A DNA stretch of 64,000 bases from NCBI GenBank assembly GCA_027886185.1, contig WOAB01000728.1, positions 1,116,001 through 1,180,000 of the forward strand, written 5' to 3'. How positions within the stretch are numbered: the stretch's first letter is position 1; each line of letters opens with the position of its first letter. The stretch comes from Rheum nobile (Eukaryota; Streptophyta; Magnoliopsida; Caryophyllales; Polygonaceae). Positions 22,493 through 32,390 of this stretch are shown here, piece by piece. A program made the position numbers and the translations under genes. The notes under the pieces were generated by a model. The model was not told the origin of the DNA. It saw only the letters and a list, made by a program, of their open reading frames with translations, and made no database searches.

Positions 22493-24054
22493 GGATTAGC
22501 TTCATGTGAGGAGCACCTTTAGGGTGAAACGTGAGGAGCATTTTAGACCATTCATTTTAATATTACCATACATCCTACCACACTCAATCTCGGTCAATGG
22601 TCAGCGTTGACCGGTCAACGGCCAGATTTTAAAAAAAAAATTAAAAAAATTTTAAAAAAAATTAATTTTTTTATACACGTTTTCGTTATAAATTTTGTAT
22701 GAAAAGAATTGAACAATTAGTTCTTAAAGTTGAACAATTGTATGTTTAAAGTTGCACAATTAAAATTCGAACAATATTAAAGTTGAACAATTGTACATGA
22801 AAAGTTGAACTATTGTATCTTAAAGTTGAACAATTTCATTTTTATAGTTCGACAACTGTGTTCGCTATGTATATAAATTTGAACAATTGTCTCTTAATGT
22901 TGAACAATTTCATTTTTTAAATAATTTTTTAGTTGTGCATGGCCGTTTTTGCCGTGTTTCTATTTTTATTTTCCTACACATTTAGGATTTAGGGTTTATG
23001 TTTTGAACATTTTTTAGTTGTATTATGTTTATATTACATTATAAACAAAACTTCAAATTTATTTGACAATTGTTAAAATTTTAATGAAGAATTGCCCAAT
23101 CTATCTTTGTTATAAGTTTGAATTTTCATGCAATTTAAATTGTTCAACTTGTATGATACAATTGTTCAACTTTTTTGGTATAATTGTTAAACTTTATATA
23201 TTGTTCAAAACATATTGTTCAACTTTCAACATACAATTGTTCAAATTTAATAAGAAAATGTTCAACTTTTTTAATTAAAATTTTATGATAAAAACATGTA
23301 GAAAAACAATAAAAAAAGGAAGAAAAAAACTCGCCCAAAAAAATAAAAAATAAAAATTGCTTAGTGAAACAGTCGTCTAACCATAAAAATGAAATTGTTC
23401 AACTTTAAGATACAATTGTTCAACTTTGTTCGTACAATTGTTCAACTTTATATATTGTTCAAAAAACTTTGTTCAACTTTTAACATACAATTGTTCAAAT
23501 TTAATAAGGAATTGTTCAACTTTTGTAATTAAAATTTTATGATAAAAACGTGTAGAAAAACAATAAAAAAAGAAAGAAAAAAACTCGCCCAAAAAAAATA
23601 AAAAATAAAAATTGCTTAGTGAAACAGTCGTCTAACCATAAAAATGAAATTGTTCAACTTTAAGATACAATTGTTCAATTTTGTTCGTACAATTGTTCAA
23701 CTTTATATATTGTTCAAAAAACATTGTTCAACTTTTAATATACAATTGTTCAAATTTAATAAGGAATTGTTCAACTTTTTTAATTACAATTTTATGATAA
23801 AAACGTGTAGAAAAACAAGAATAAAAAAATATATTTAAAAAAAAATCTGGACAAAAATCAGTTTGATCGGTCAACGATCAACGTTGACTATTGACCGGTC
23901 AATGGTCAGATGTTGACCATGGGGTGTGATTGTGTGTGAGAGGGTGTATGTTTGCTATGATGGATGTTCCATCATAGCCTTCCATTGTCCCAAAATGGTT
24001 GGCTCTCATTCCTCCTCACGTTTCACCGTAAGCATCCGTTTCACCGGAGCCTGA
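22493..24054 (+). mobile_element. TAD-2a element
   Basis: The left (A) end after the TA tract reads GGATTAGCTTCATGTGAGG, then TTTAGGGTGAAACGTGAGG. The right (B) end, reversed, reads GTCAGGCTCCGGTGAAACGG, then GGTGAAACGTGAGG 18 bp on. The doublet is the same as in TAD-1 with G for A (GGTGAAACG). Inside are TTGTTCAA-type motifs in a repeat of about 257 bp (three units near 23250, 23507 and 23765) and subterminal W-box palindromes. There is no transposase. TAD-2b is an inverted copy starting 17 bp further right. Confidence 0.72.
22700..23800 (+). repeat. TTGAACAATT motif array in TAD-2a
   Basis: Dense TTGAACAATTGT-like motifs or their complement ACAATTGTTCAA. The first part (22725-22910) has the forward form; from about 23145 the reverse form dominates. 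A unit of about 257 bp also contains GTGTAGAAAAACAA and GTGAAACAGTCGTCTAACC. Confidence 0.85.
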
Positions 24055-24071
24055 CTATATATATATATATA
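24055..24071. repeat. (TA)n tract at the TAD-2 palindrome centre
   Basis: A 17-bp alternating TA run shared by both TAD-2 copies. Comparable tracts lie at 20237-20251, 22471-22492, 26171-26199, 28610-28627, 30639-30649 and 32633-32644, one between each neighbouring pair of elements and one at each outer end. Confidence 0.95.
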
Positions 24072-26146
24072 GTCAGGCTCCGGTGAAACGGATGCTTACG
24101 GTGAAACGTGAGGCTGAATGAGAGCCAACCATTTTGGGACAATGGAAGGCTATGATGGAACATCCATCATAGCAAACATACACCCTCTCACACACAATCA
24201 CACCCCATGGTCAACATCTGACCATTGACCGGTCAATGGTCAACAGTCAGTTTGACCGGTCAACGATCAACGTTGACCGTTGACCGGTCAAACTGACTTT
24301 TGTCCTTTTTTTTTAACAATTAAATTTTAAAAAAAATATATTTTTTATTCTTGTTTTTCTACACGTTTTTATCATAAAATTGTAATTAAAAAAGTTGAAC
24401 AATTCCTTACTAAATTTGAACAATTGTATATCAAAAGTTGAACAAAGTTTTTTGAACAATATATAAAGTTGAACAATTGTACAAACAAAGTTGAACAATT
24501 GTATCTTAAAGTTGAACAATTTCATTTTTATGGTTAGACGACTGTTTCACTAAGCAATTTTTATTTTTAATTTTTTTGGGCAAGTTTTTTTCTTCATTTT
24601 TTTTATTGTTTTTCTACACGTTTTTATCATAAAATTTTAATTTAAAAAGTTGAACAATTTCTTATTAAATTTGAATAATTGTATGTTAAAAGTTGAACAA
24701 TCTTTTTTGAACAATATATAAAGTTTAACAAGTATACCAAAGAAGTTGAACAATTATATCTTAAAGTTGAATAATTTTATTTTTATGGTTAGACGAATGT
24801 TTCAGTAAGCAATTTTTATTTTAATTTTTTTTGGGCAAATTTTTTTCTTCCTTTTTTTCCTTGTTTTTCTACACGTTTTTATCATAAAATTATAATTAAA
24901 AAGGTTGAACAATTCTTTAATAAATTTGAACAATTGTATGTTAAAAGTTGAACAATGTTTTTTGAACAATATATAAAGTTGAACAATTGTACGAACAAAG
25001 TCGAACAATTGTATCTTAAAGTTGAACAATTTCATTTTTATGGTTAGACTATTTCACTAAGCAAATTTTAGTTTTTTTCTTCCTTTTTTTCTTGTTTTTC
25101 TATACGTTTTTATCATAAAACTATATTAAAAAAGTTGAACAATTCCCAATTAAATTTGAACAATTGTATGTTAAAAGTTGAAAAATGTTTTCTAAACAAT
25201 ATATAAAATTTAACAATTATACCAAAAAAGTTGAACAATTGTATCTTAAAGTTGAACAATTTTATTTTTATAATTACACATTTGTTTTGACTAAGCACTG
25301 ATTAGTTTTGTTTTTTGTTTTTTTGGCCAATTTGTTTTCAGGATAAAACATTTTTAATTTTTTTTTGTTTCCTTACACGCTTTCCTCATAAAATTGTTTC
25401 TAAGAAATTGAAAAATTCTCTATTAAATTTGAACAATTGTATCATACAAGTTGAATAATTTTTTTAACAATATATAAAGTTAAACAACTGAACCAGAAAA
25501 GTTGAACAATTTAGATTGCATGAAAATTCAAACTTATAACAAAAGATAAATTGGGCAATACTTCATTAAAATTTTAACAATTCTCAAATAAACTTGAAGT
25601 TTTGTTTATAACGTAATATAAACATAATACAACTAAAAAATGTTCAAAACATAAACCCTAAATCCTAAATGTGTAGATAAATAAAAATAGAAAATGGCAA
25701 AAACGGCCATGCACAACTAAAAAATTATTTAAAAAATGAAATTGTTCAACATTGAGAGACAATTGTTCAAATTTATATACATAGCGAATACAGTTGTCGA
25801 ACTATAAAAATGAAATTGTTCAACTTTAAGATACAATAGTTCAACTTTGCATATACAATTGTTCAACTTTAATATTGTTCGAATTTTAATTGTGCAATTT
25901 TAAACATACAATTATTCAACTTTAAGAACTAATTGTTCAATTCTTTTCATACAAATTTTATAATGAAAATGTGTATAAAAAAAATTTAAGAATTTTTTTT
26001 TTAATTAAAAAAAAAACTGACCGTTGACCGGTCAATGCTGACCATTGACCGGGATTGAGTGTGGTAGGGTGTATGGTAATATTAAAATGAATTATCTAGA
26101 ATGCTCCTCACGTTTCACCCTAAGGGTGCTCCTCACATGAAGCTAA
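24072..26146 (-). mobile_element. TAD-2b element (inverted copy)
   Basis: The left end GTCAGGCTCCGGTGAAACGG is the mirror of the TAD-2a right end, and the first 150 bp or so are nearly identical to its complement. The right end reads CTCACGTTTCACCCTAAGGG then CCTCACATGAAGCTAA, the mirror of the TAD-2a left end. Five repeat units occur (markers near 24394, 24649, 24904, 25134 and 25404) against three in TAD-2a. The 513-bp length difference is about two units. A CT run (26147-26170) and TA tract follow. Confidence 0.73.
24300..25530 (-). repeat. 255-bp tandem repeat array in TAD-2b
   Basis: Five units, spacing about 255, 255, 230 and 270 bp. Each carries four to five TTGAACAATT motifs, a poly-T stretch, TCTACACGTTTTTATCATAAAA and a GGTTAGACGACTGTTTCAC-like block. 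Short frames rich in Phe, Asn and Leu here come from the repeat and are not genes. Confidence 0.85.
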
Positions 26147-26202
<56 letters not shown>

Positions 26203-26525
26203 GCGCGCTCCGGTAAAACGGGTATTGTGGTAAAACGAAAGTACAAATAAGGAGCGTTGGATTGAAGAGATTGGAGGGCTGGATTTGATGGAGCAAAATA
26301 AGCCATATGGGGGTGCATTGTACCGAATTTGAATAACCTGCCTTCTTTATTGAATTACCGAAATTAATATCCTACAAAATAGGAAGTTGTTCCTACAAAA
26401 TATGGTAAATGTGCAAATTAGAGAGAGAATGAGATTATTCAAATATTTAAACTTTAAATGGGAAGATTATTTTAAATTCGTTTAGATTTAAATTCGTTTT
26501 GCTCGTTTAATGATTTTCCAGTGTT

Positions 26526-27545
26526 CGTGAATATCGTTAATGTGTTCACGAATATCGAACATATGTTAATGAATATCGTTCATGTTTGTTTGAATATTGA
26601 TTTCTATTTAATAAGTGAATATAAAATATCTTAAAAATGTTAATATCATCACTTAAATCATGAATTTCACCACTTGATAATATGAATATCAAACTAAGTT
26701 ACATAATATCTCAATTAATCACATTGAATATCAAATTCACTTACATGAATATCACCACTCAATTTGTGAATATTACTACCCATTTTGTGAATATCACCCA
26801 CCACCCAATTACATTAATATAGTCACCCAAGTATATGAATATCATCACCTAACTACACGAATATCACCACCCAATATCTTCGAAGCTTTGATTCATGACG
26901 GTAAGGTTTAACAATGACATTGTCGCGTCGATTTTGGGTCACACAGTCGCACGATCAACCTGAATATCAACATTATTATAATGAATATCAACAACATTAT
27001 TATAATGAATATCAAGAACATTATATTGAATATCACATCATAAAATTTGAATATAGACTATTCAACGCATGAAACCTCATGAATATGAACAACATTATAT
27101 TGAATATCACATCATAAAATTTGAATATCGACTATTCAACGCATGAAACCTCATGAATATGAACAACATTATAGTGAATATCACATCATAAAACTTGAAT
27201 ATCTACTACTCGGAGCAAACAATACACACCAGTATCAATGACATCACAGTGAATATCACATCATAAAATTTGAATATCTACTACTCAGAGCATGAAACGT
27301 ACATCCCACATGAATATCAAAGAAATTTATATGAATATCACATCAAACAATTTGAATATCAAGTGCAAATAATACAAACAACACTAGTAATACACCAAAA
27401 CGACCAACATGAATATCAATGCCATTACAGTGAATATCATACCATAAAATTTGAATATAATTACTTAATTATAAAAAGTACATCCCACATGAATATCAAA
27501 GAAATTTATATGAATATCACATCAAACAATTTAAATATCAATTGC
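26526..27545 (+). repeat. GAATATC motif array in TAD-1b
   Basis: Same organisation as in TAD-1a, with the run of GAATATC starting at the same relative place. It includes recurring phrases such as TGAATATCACATCATAAAA. The island 26878-26961 has no motif. Confidence 0.88.
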
Positions 27546-27637
27546 AAACAATACAAACAACACCAATTATAAATGACACATCCACCATAAGAAAGACTTC
27601 CTCATACAATACAAGGCTACACAAATTCCTACTAGGT

Positions 27638-28444
27638 CATACATGGAGAGAAATAGCAGCAAAGGTAGGAATCATGTATCGATAGACCATATGAAAAGAT
27701 CCGAACCCAAATCCACCGTGGGGTTGGCGACCATCGTACCTGCTAAAGGCCACACCGTCAGCCTTGAGTTTGTAAACCTACAAAAAAAATCAATTAAAGC
27801 TTTACAACCTTAACCATCAATAAACAAGAGGAATAGATAAACAACACCATACCATTCCAACCTTTTTTCATCATCATCTCTCTCATTTTCTGCAAATCCT
27901 TCTGAAGCCCCATCGTCAACCTACGCCCATCGCCCAGAACAGAGCTTCTCGGTCGCCCAGAACATAGATGAATTGACCACTGATTCGTCTCCGCCGCTAA
28001 CAGAGCTTCTCCGGGCCGACAATGACGGAGTTTGGGCGCCGAAGGTGATTCGTCGCCGTCGAGAGTCGCGTCTTCCTGCGAGAAGCACGACGATCGGACC
28101 ACCAGATCCTGTTGCAGATCAAAGCCTCGGATCGAAGCCGGCGGCAGATCTGTAAGCCGGCGGCAGATCGAAGCCTCGGATCGAAGTCGGCCGCCCCTGC
28201 TGGTGTTAGCTCCTCTACCGCGCCTTGCCCCGGCCAGATCCACCCACACGGAGCCGCCCCTGCTGGTCCGTGGTCGCCGACTCCCCGGTGGCAGTGGTCT
28301 TCTCCCTTTGGGAGAAGATCTAGATAGGCAGATAAGTGGGATACAAGAGGAAGATGATAGAGGTTTGGGAGATCTGGAGAGCCGATCTTTGAATCTGGCG
28401 GATCGGTAAATGTGATTTTGGAAAGTCCAGATTTGGTAAATCAA
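27638..28444 (-). pseudogene. Captured two-exon gene fragment in TAD-1b
   Basis: A frame on the minus strand runs from 28444 leftward for 216 codons. Its start is Arg/Ser/Pro-rich (5' UTR or plastid-like leader). Near the end it becomes protein-like: MGLQKDLQKMREMMMKKGWN, a short amphipathic helix. A likely intron then ends with a T-rich tract and TAG at 27778-27780. The following exon (27777 to about 27638) reads VYKLKADGVAFSRYDGRQPH, then a Gly/Phe-rich block (GGFGFGSFHMVYRYMIP) and a stop. The 5' splice site would be near 27850. The conserved look and splice signal argue for a host gene origin. I do not recognise the parent. The fragment starts near the B end and reads inward, as in the other TAD-1 copies. 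Confidence 0.55.
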
Positions 28445-28759
28445 ATCCCTATAATTATGTTAATTTGAGTGAATCACGTGTGTGCATTCTATTCTCCCTA
28501 ATGTACACCCTCTTATATTTAATATGGGCCATTGATTCGATTCTAATCTAAAGGCTCTTAATAGTACTTTCGTTTTACCCTAGTAGGCTGTTTTACTAGA
28601 ACCTAAATCTATATATATATATATATAGATGTAAGATCAGGTAAAATAGCCTCTTGGAGTAAAACGAAGGTACAAATTAGAGCCTTTAGATTAAATTATA
28701 ATCAATGGTCCTGATTGAATCCCAAAGGGTACATATTTTTAAAGTGGATATGCACATAC

Positions 28760-29400
28760 CAGAATATTTTCAATCAACGTAATTTTAGGGATTTTATCCC
28801 ACGATTTTACCAAAATCTTTCGGTTACCTTTTTTACACCCTCCTTCGTCTCCTCTCTTTCTCCCAGTCGTCTTCCCCCTTTCTATTTTCTCTCCTTCATC
28901 CGTTCGTTTCTCCGACTGCTCGCCGGCGTGAAGAAGTGGGTTGGGGTCGATGGCAGTGGGCGTGGGCATCTCGGATCTGGGCACGCGAGGGCATCTCGGA
29001 TATGGGCACGTGGGTTGGGGTTGATGGCAGTGGGCGTGGGCATCTCAGATTCGACTACCAGGGACGCTATCATCCGATCCGACTGCTCGCCGGCGTGAAG
29101 AAGTGGGTCGGGGTCGATGGAAGTAGGCGTGGGCATCTCGGATCTGGGCACACGGGGGCATCTCGGATCTGGGCACACGGGGGCATCTCGGATCTGGGCA
29201 CGTGGGTCGGGGTCGATGGCAGTGGGCGTGGGCATCTCAGATCCGACTGCTCGCCGACGTGAAGAAGTGGGTCGGGGTCGATGGCAGTGGGCGTGGGCAT
29301 CTCGGGATGGTGAGATTTGGGCACTTGTGCAGAGGTTGAAGACGAAGCCGAGGTTGAAGACGAACAGGACGGTATAGATCTTCCCCAAATTCTTGTCTAT
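28760..29400 (+). pseudogene. Captured fragment with minisatellite in TAD-1c
   Basis: A GC-rich block directly inside the B end. An open frame runs rightward from 28715 but becomes repetitive Gly/Val/Asp/Gly. A higher-order unit of about 165 bp starts GACTGCTCGCCGGCGTGAAG at 28914, 29081 and 29245. Within it a GGGCATCTCGGATCTGGGCA unit of about 22 bp is repeated up to three times. A pyrimidine-rich 5' UTR-like lead (28810-28910) suggests the start of a host transcription unit. No protein domain is visible in either strand. The parent gene is unknown. Its position and orientation are as in the kinase-bearing copy TAD-1d. Confidence 0.45.
28914..29310 (+). repeat. Nested minisatellite (about 165 bp and 22 bp units)
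   Basis: Three starts of the long unit at 28914, 29081 and 29245 (spacing 167 and 164). The short GGGCATCTCGGAT unit appears once to three times in each long unit. Confidence 0.88.
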
Positions 29401-29624
29401 TTCCTCTACAAATTATAAAATCCTAATTTCTAATCCCATGCTAATCTTAATTGCCCTTTTAATGGATTCATTCCTGTGTTATTTTGTCTTGGTTGCTTCT
29501 GTATCAGATAGCAAAAGCTTAGTGTATCAGATAGCAAAAGCTATGAATTCCGTCCATTATTTGTAGATAGGTTATCTAGCATTTTGTTTTGGCCGTTTCT
29601 CCCGATCATGTGCGAATTAAACTC

Positions 29625-30365
29625 TGAATATTGACACTGTTAATATTGACTACTTACTTGTATGACTATGCCTACAAAATACATGAATATCATCACATAT
29701 GGAATGAATATCGCTATTATAGTATTCAAATTACTTGTTGATGGTGTTATTTGTACTATTTGCAATTGATATTCAAATTGTATGATGTGATATTCACTAT
29801 AATGTTGTTCATATTCAAGAGGTTTCATGCGTTAAATAGTCGATATTCAAAATTTATAATGTGATATTCAATATAATGTTGTTGATATTCATTATAATAA
29901 TGTTGATATTCAGGTTAATCGTGCGACTGTGCGACCCAAAATCGATGCGATAATGTCATTGTTAAACCTTACCGTCATGAATCAAAGCTTCGAAGATATT
30001 GGGTGGTGATATTCGTGTAGTTAGATGATGATATTCATGTACTTGGGTGACCATATTAATGTAATTGGGTGGTGGGCAGTGGGCGGTGGGCAATATTCTC
30101 AAAATGTGTAGTGATATTCACTAATTGAGTGGTGATATTCATGTAAGTGAATTTGATATTCACGTGATTAATTGAGATATTCATGTAACTTAGTGTGATA
30201 TTCATATTATCAAGTGGTGAAATTCATGATTTAAGTGATGATATTCACATTTTTAAGATATTAAATATTCACTTATTAAATAGAAATCGATATTCAAACA
30301 AACATGAACGATATTCATTAAGAAATGAGTGATATTCGTGAACACATTAACGATATTCACGAACG
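29625..30365 (-). repeat. GAATATC motif array in TAD-1c
   Basis: The plus strand shows mainly GATATTC, so the motif orientation follows the element orientation. Near 29680-29705 two motifs are in the opposite sense, matching the flip near the B side of TAD-1a. Confidence 0.87.
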
Positions 30366-31005
30366 TTTTAAAATGTTATTCCCATTTAAATTTTAAATAT
30401 TTGAATGAGAGCAAAATCGATTAGGAAAAAGAATATTATCTTAATTTCTCTCTCCTATAACAACCAAAATTAATTATTTTTTTATTAATAATATCCTTAT
30501 TAGGTTAGATTTGGTGGGTAGGGCTCTACCATATCTCTCCTATAACCCATTAATCCAACCATCCATCAACATCAATCCAACGCTCCAGATTAGTACTTCC
30601 GTTTTACCACAATTCTCGTTTTACCGAAGCATGCCCCTATATATATATAGAATTCGGTTTTAGTGAAACAATTCTTTAGGGTAAAACGAAAGTATAAATA
30701 AGGGCCTTTAGATTAGAATCAAATCAATGGCTCGGATCGGATCTAAAAAGGTGCAAATTTGTATTATGGAATGCACACACCTGATTGATTCTATTCCCGT
30801 TATTTATGGGATCTTCTCTCTCCATATCCTCATATCTCTCTCCCATATTTCATAACTGATCTCCTCTATCCATAATTATTTCTTGTCTTTTCATCAACCG
30901 AGCCCTTTCCCACTGTCCCACGCCATTAAAAGATCAACCAAAAACGTCTTCAATAGCTTTAGTTTATTGCCAGGAGGAGGGAATCCGATTCCGTGTGTTC
31001 AAATT

Positions 31006-31883
31006 ATGACCGATTGCATATTTGAAGATCAAGACAACGAATTAGTGGAGATTCCGATTTTGGATTTGAGTTCTCTAAAGGTTTTGTGTCCAGTCGGCCG
31101 GGGAGCTAAAGGAGTTGTGTTCCGCGTTCGGTTGTCGGATTCTGACGAAGATTTGGCTTTAAAGGTGGTTCTGAAGGCGTCCTTCAAGAGCAAAAATAGA
31201 AGCAAAAGTAGCGGAAACAGTGGCAACAATGGAAGCAATCTTGATCGTGAGAAGAATAAGACTCGCCGGATCTGGTTCGAGCGGGAGGTGTTGAAGAATC
31301 TCCAGCATCCGCTGCTGCCAAGGCTGCACGGCATTCTCGAAACCATCGGATATGCGATCGATTACTGTCTTGGACGGGATCTCAATAGCGTCAGGATGTA
31401 GCAAAGTGAGAAAATGTTCTCCGATGACATTATCAGGTACTTAATTTAGTCTTTCATCGCCTCATTTCGTTGTTTGATGATCAGAAATGAGAAATCTAGC
31501 ATTCTAGGGTTTAGTTTGAGATTATTGATTTGATTTGTTCGACATTTGTTTATCCAGATTTTACGCAGCAGAACTGGTATTGGCGCTGGAGTATCTCCAC
31601 AAATCGGGGATCGTTTATAGAGATTTGAAGCCGAAAAAATGTATTAATCCAAGAAAACGGCCATTTAATGCTGGTAGATTTCGATCTCTCCACAAAACTC
31701 GCTCCGAGATATCCCATAACCCGGCCGAGTTCACCCGATCCGGAAGAGAAATCGGAGCCTCCGAAGAAAATGAACTGCCCGAAAGTCCTCCGCTTCTGTA
31801 GCTCTGGCGTTTCACCGGCGAACTCGGAAGCGTCGTCGAAATCGGCGGCTGATTCGGTCCACCCGGAACCGATAGATTTATGA
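31006..31883 (+). pseudogene. Captured AGC-VIII-type Ser/Thr kinase fragment (OXI1/AGC2-like)
   Basis: A truncated plant protein kinase inside TAD-1d. From the ATG at 31006 it reads IPILDLSSLKVLCPVGRGAK, whose GRGAKG is the ATP-binding loop, then DLALKV with the catalytic Lys. FEREVLKNLQHPLLPRLHGI includes the alpha-C Glu. A TAG stop at 31399-31401 interrupts the frame. A GT-AG intron fits 31437-31557 (AG|GTACTT to TATCCAG|A). Exon 2 reads FYAAELVLALEYLHKSGIVY, the RDLKP catalytic loop, then shifts frame near 31640. The next frame has LVDFDLSTK: DFD in place of DFG is typical of plant AGC-VIII kinases. It stops at 31883, before the activation loop end and C-lobe, exactly where GATATTC sequence resumes. 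It cannot encode an active kinase. Subfamily assignment is by eye. Confidence 0.8.
31437..31557 (+). other. Predicted intron in captured kinase
   Basis: GTACTTAATT at the 5' side and a T-rich tract with TATCCAG at the 3' side; splicing restores the kinase reading across IIR|FYAAEL. Retention of the intron shows capture at DNA level, not through cDNA. Confidence 0.75.
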
Positions 31884-31884
31884 T

Positions 31885-32390
31885 ATTCATGTTAACCGTT
31901 TTGTTATTCACAGTGTTACAATTTGTGTGGTTTGATATTTATGTTTCGTATATTGTATATTTGATATTCAGTTTCTCTATGGTGTTATTCATTATAATAA
32001 TATTGATATTCACGTTAATTACGTATGGTCCATTGGGTAGTGATCAATATTCATAATTTGATTGGTGATATTCATGTAATATTCACGATATTGGGGGTGA
32101 TATTCGTGTAATATTCACGATATTACAATCAACCAGGTTATTCAAAATTGGATATGCGATATTCACCAAATATAAAAAAAAAGTTTTAAAGATTGAAATT
32201 AACACACGAATATCAATACAGTTTGTATGAATATCGCCTAATTCCTATAACCGATAATCATCATGTGCGAATTAAACTCTGAATATCGATATTGTTTTAA
32301 TGAATATTGACTACTGTTTTTATGAATATCGATTTAAAAAATACGTGAATATCATAACATTTTGAATGAATATCGACTACTGTTTTTACT
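31885..32390 (-). repeat. GAATATC motif array in TAD-1d
   Basis: Mixed GATATTC (31888-32165) and GAATATC (32205-32385) motifs. The array starts directly at the end of the captured kinase frame. Confidence 0.85.

Larger units (their letters stand above)
26200..28609 (+). mobile_element. TAD-1b element
   Basis: The A end reads GGGGCGCGCTCCGGTAAAAC then GGTAAAACGAAAGTAC after 17 bp. The B end, reversed, reads GATTTAGGTTCTAGTAAAAC then GGGTAAAACGAAAGTAC after 18 bp. A-end and B-end sequences are imperfect inverted repeats over about 50-60 bp. The GAATATC array spans about 26526-27545, with the conserved island at 26878-26961. A captured gene fragment lies at 27638-28444 beside the B end. TA tracts flank both sides. 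Confidence 0.73.
28628..30638 (-). mobile_element. TAD-1c element
   Basis: Inverted relative to TAD-1a and b. The left end is the B end: GATGTAAGATCAGGTAAAAT then AGTAAAACGAAGGTAC after 18 bp. The right end is the A end; reversed it reads GGGGCATGCTTCGGTAAAAC then GGTAAAACGGAAGTAC after 17 bp. The GATATTC array spans about 29625-30365 with the conserved island at 29911-29995. A captured, GC-rich repeat-bearing fragment lies at 28760-29400. Confidence 0.72.

Noticed and set aside
23063..25298. Short frames rich in Phe, Leu, Asn and Lys in the TAD-2 elements
   Set aside because: They recur once per 255-bp repeat unit and come from the TTGAACAATT motif; no domain, and they appear on opposite strands in the two inverted copies.
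22493..26146. Centromeric satellite suggested by the 255-bp repeat
   Set aside because: Only three and five units, bounded by TAD-2 ends and inverted relative to each other; this is an element interior, not a satellite array.
28882..29388. Frames on both strands with Pro/Thr/Asp or Gly/Val/Asp repeats
   Set aside because: Products of the TAD-1c minisatellite; no conserved domain in either strand.
20527..32390. Possible CRISPR-like array from the repeated GAATATC motif
   Set aside because: Motif is only 7 bp, spacing is irregular, there are no uniform spacers, and the DNA is clearly from a plant.
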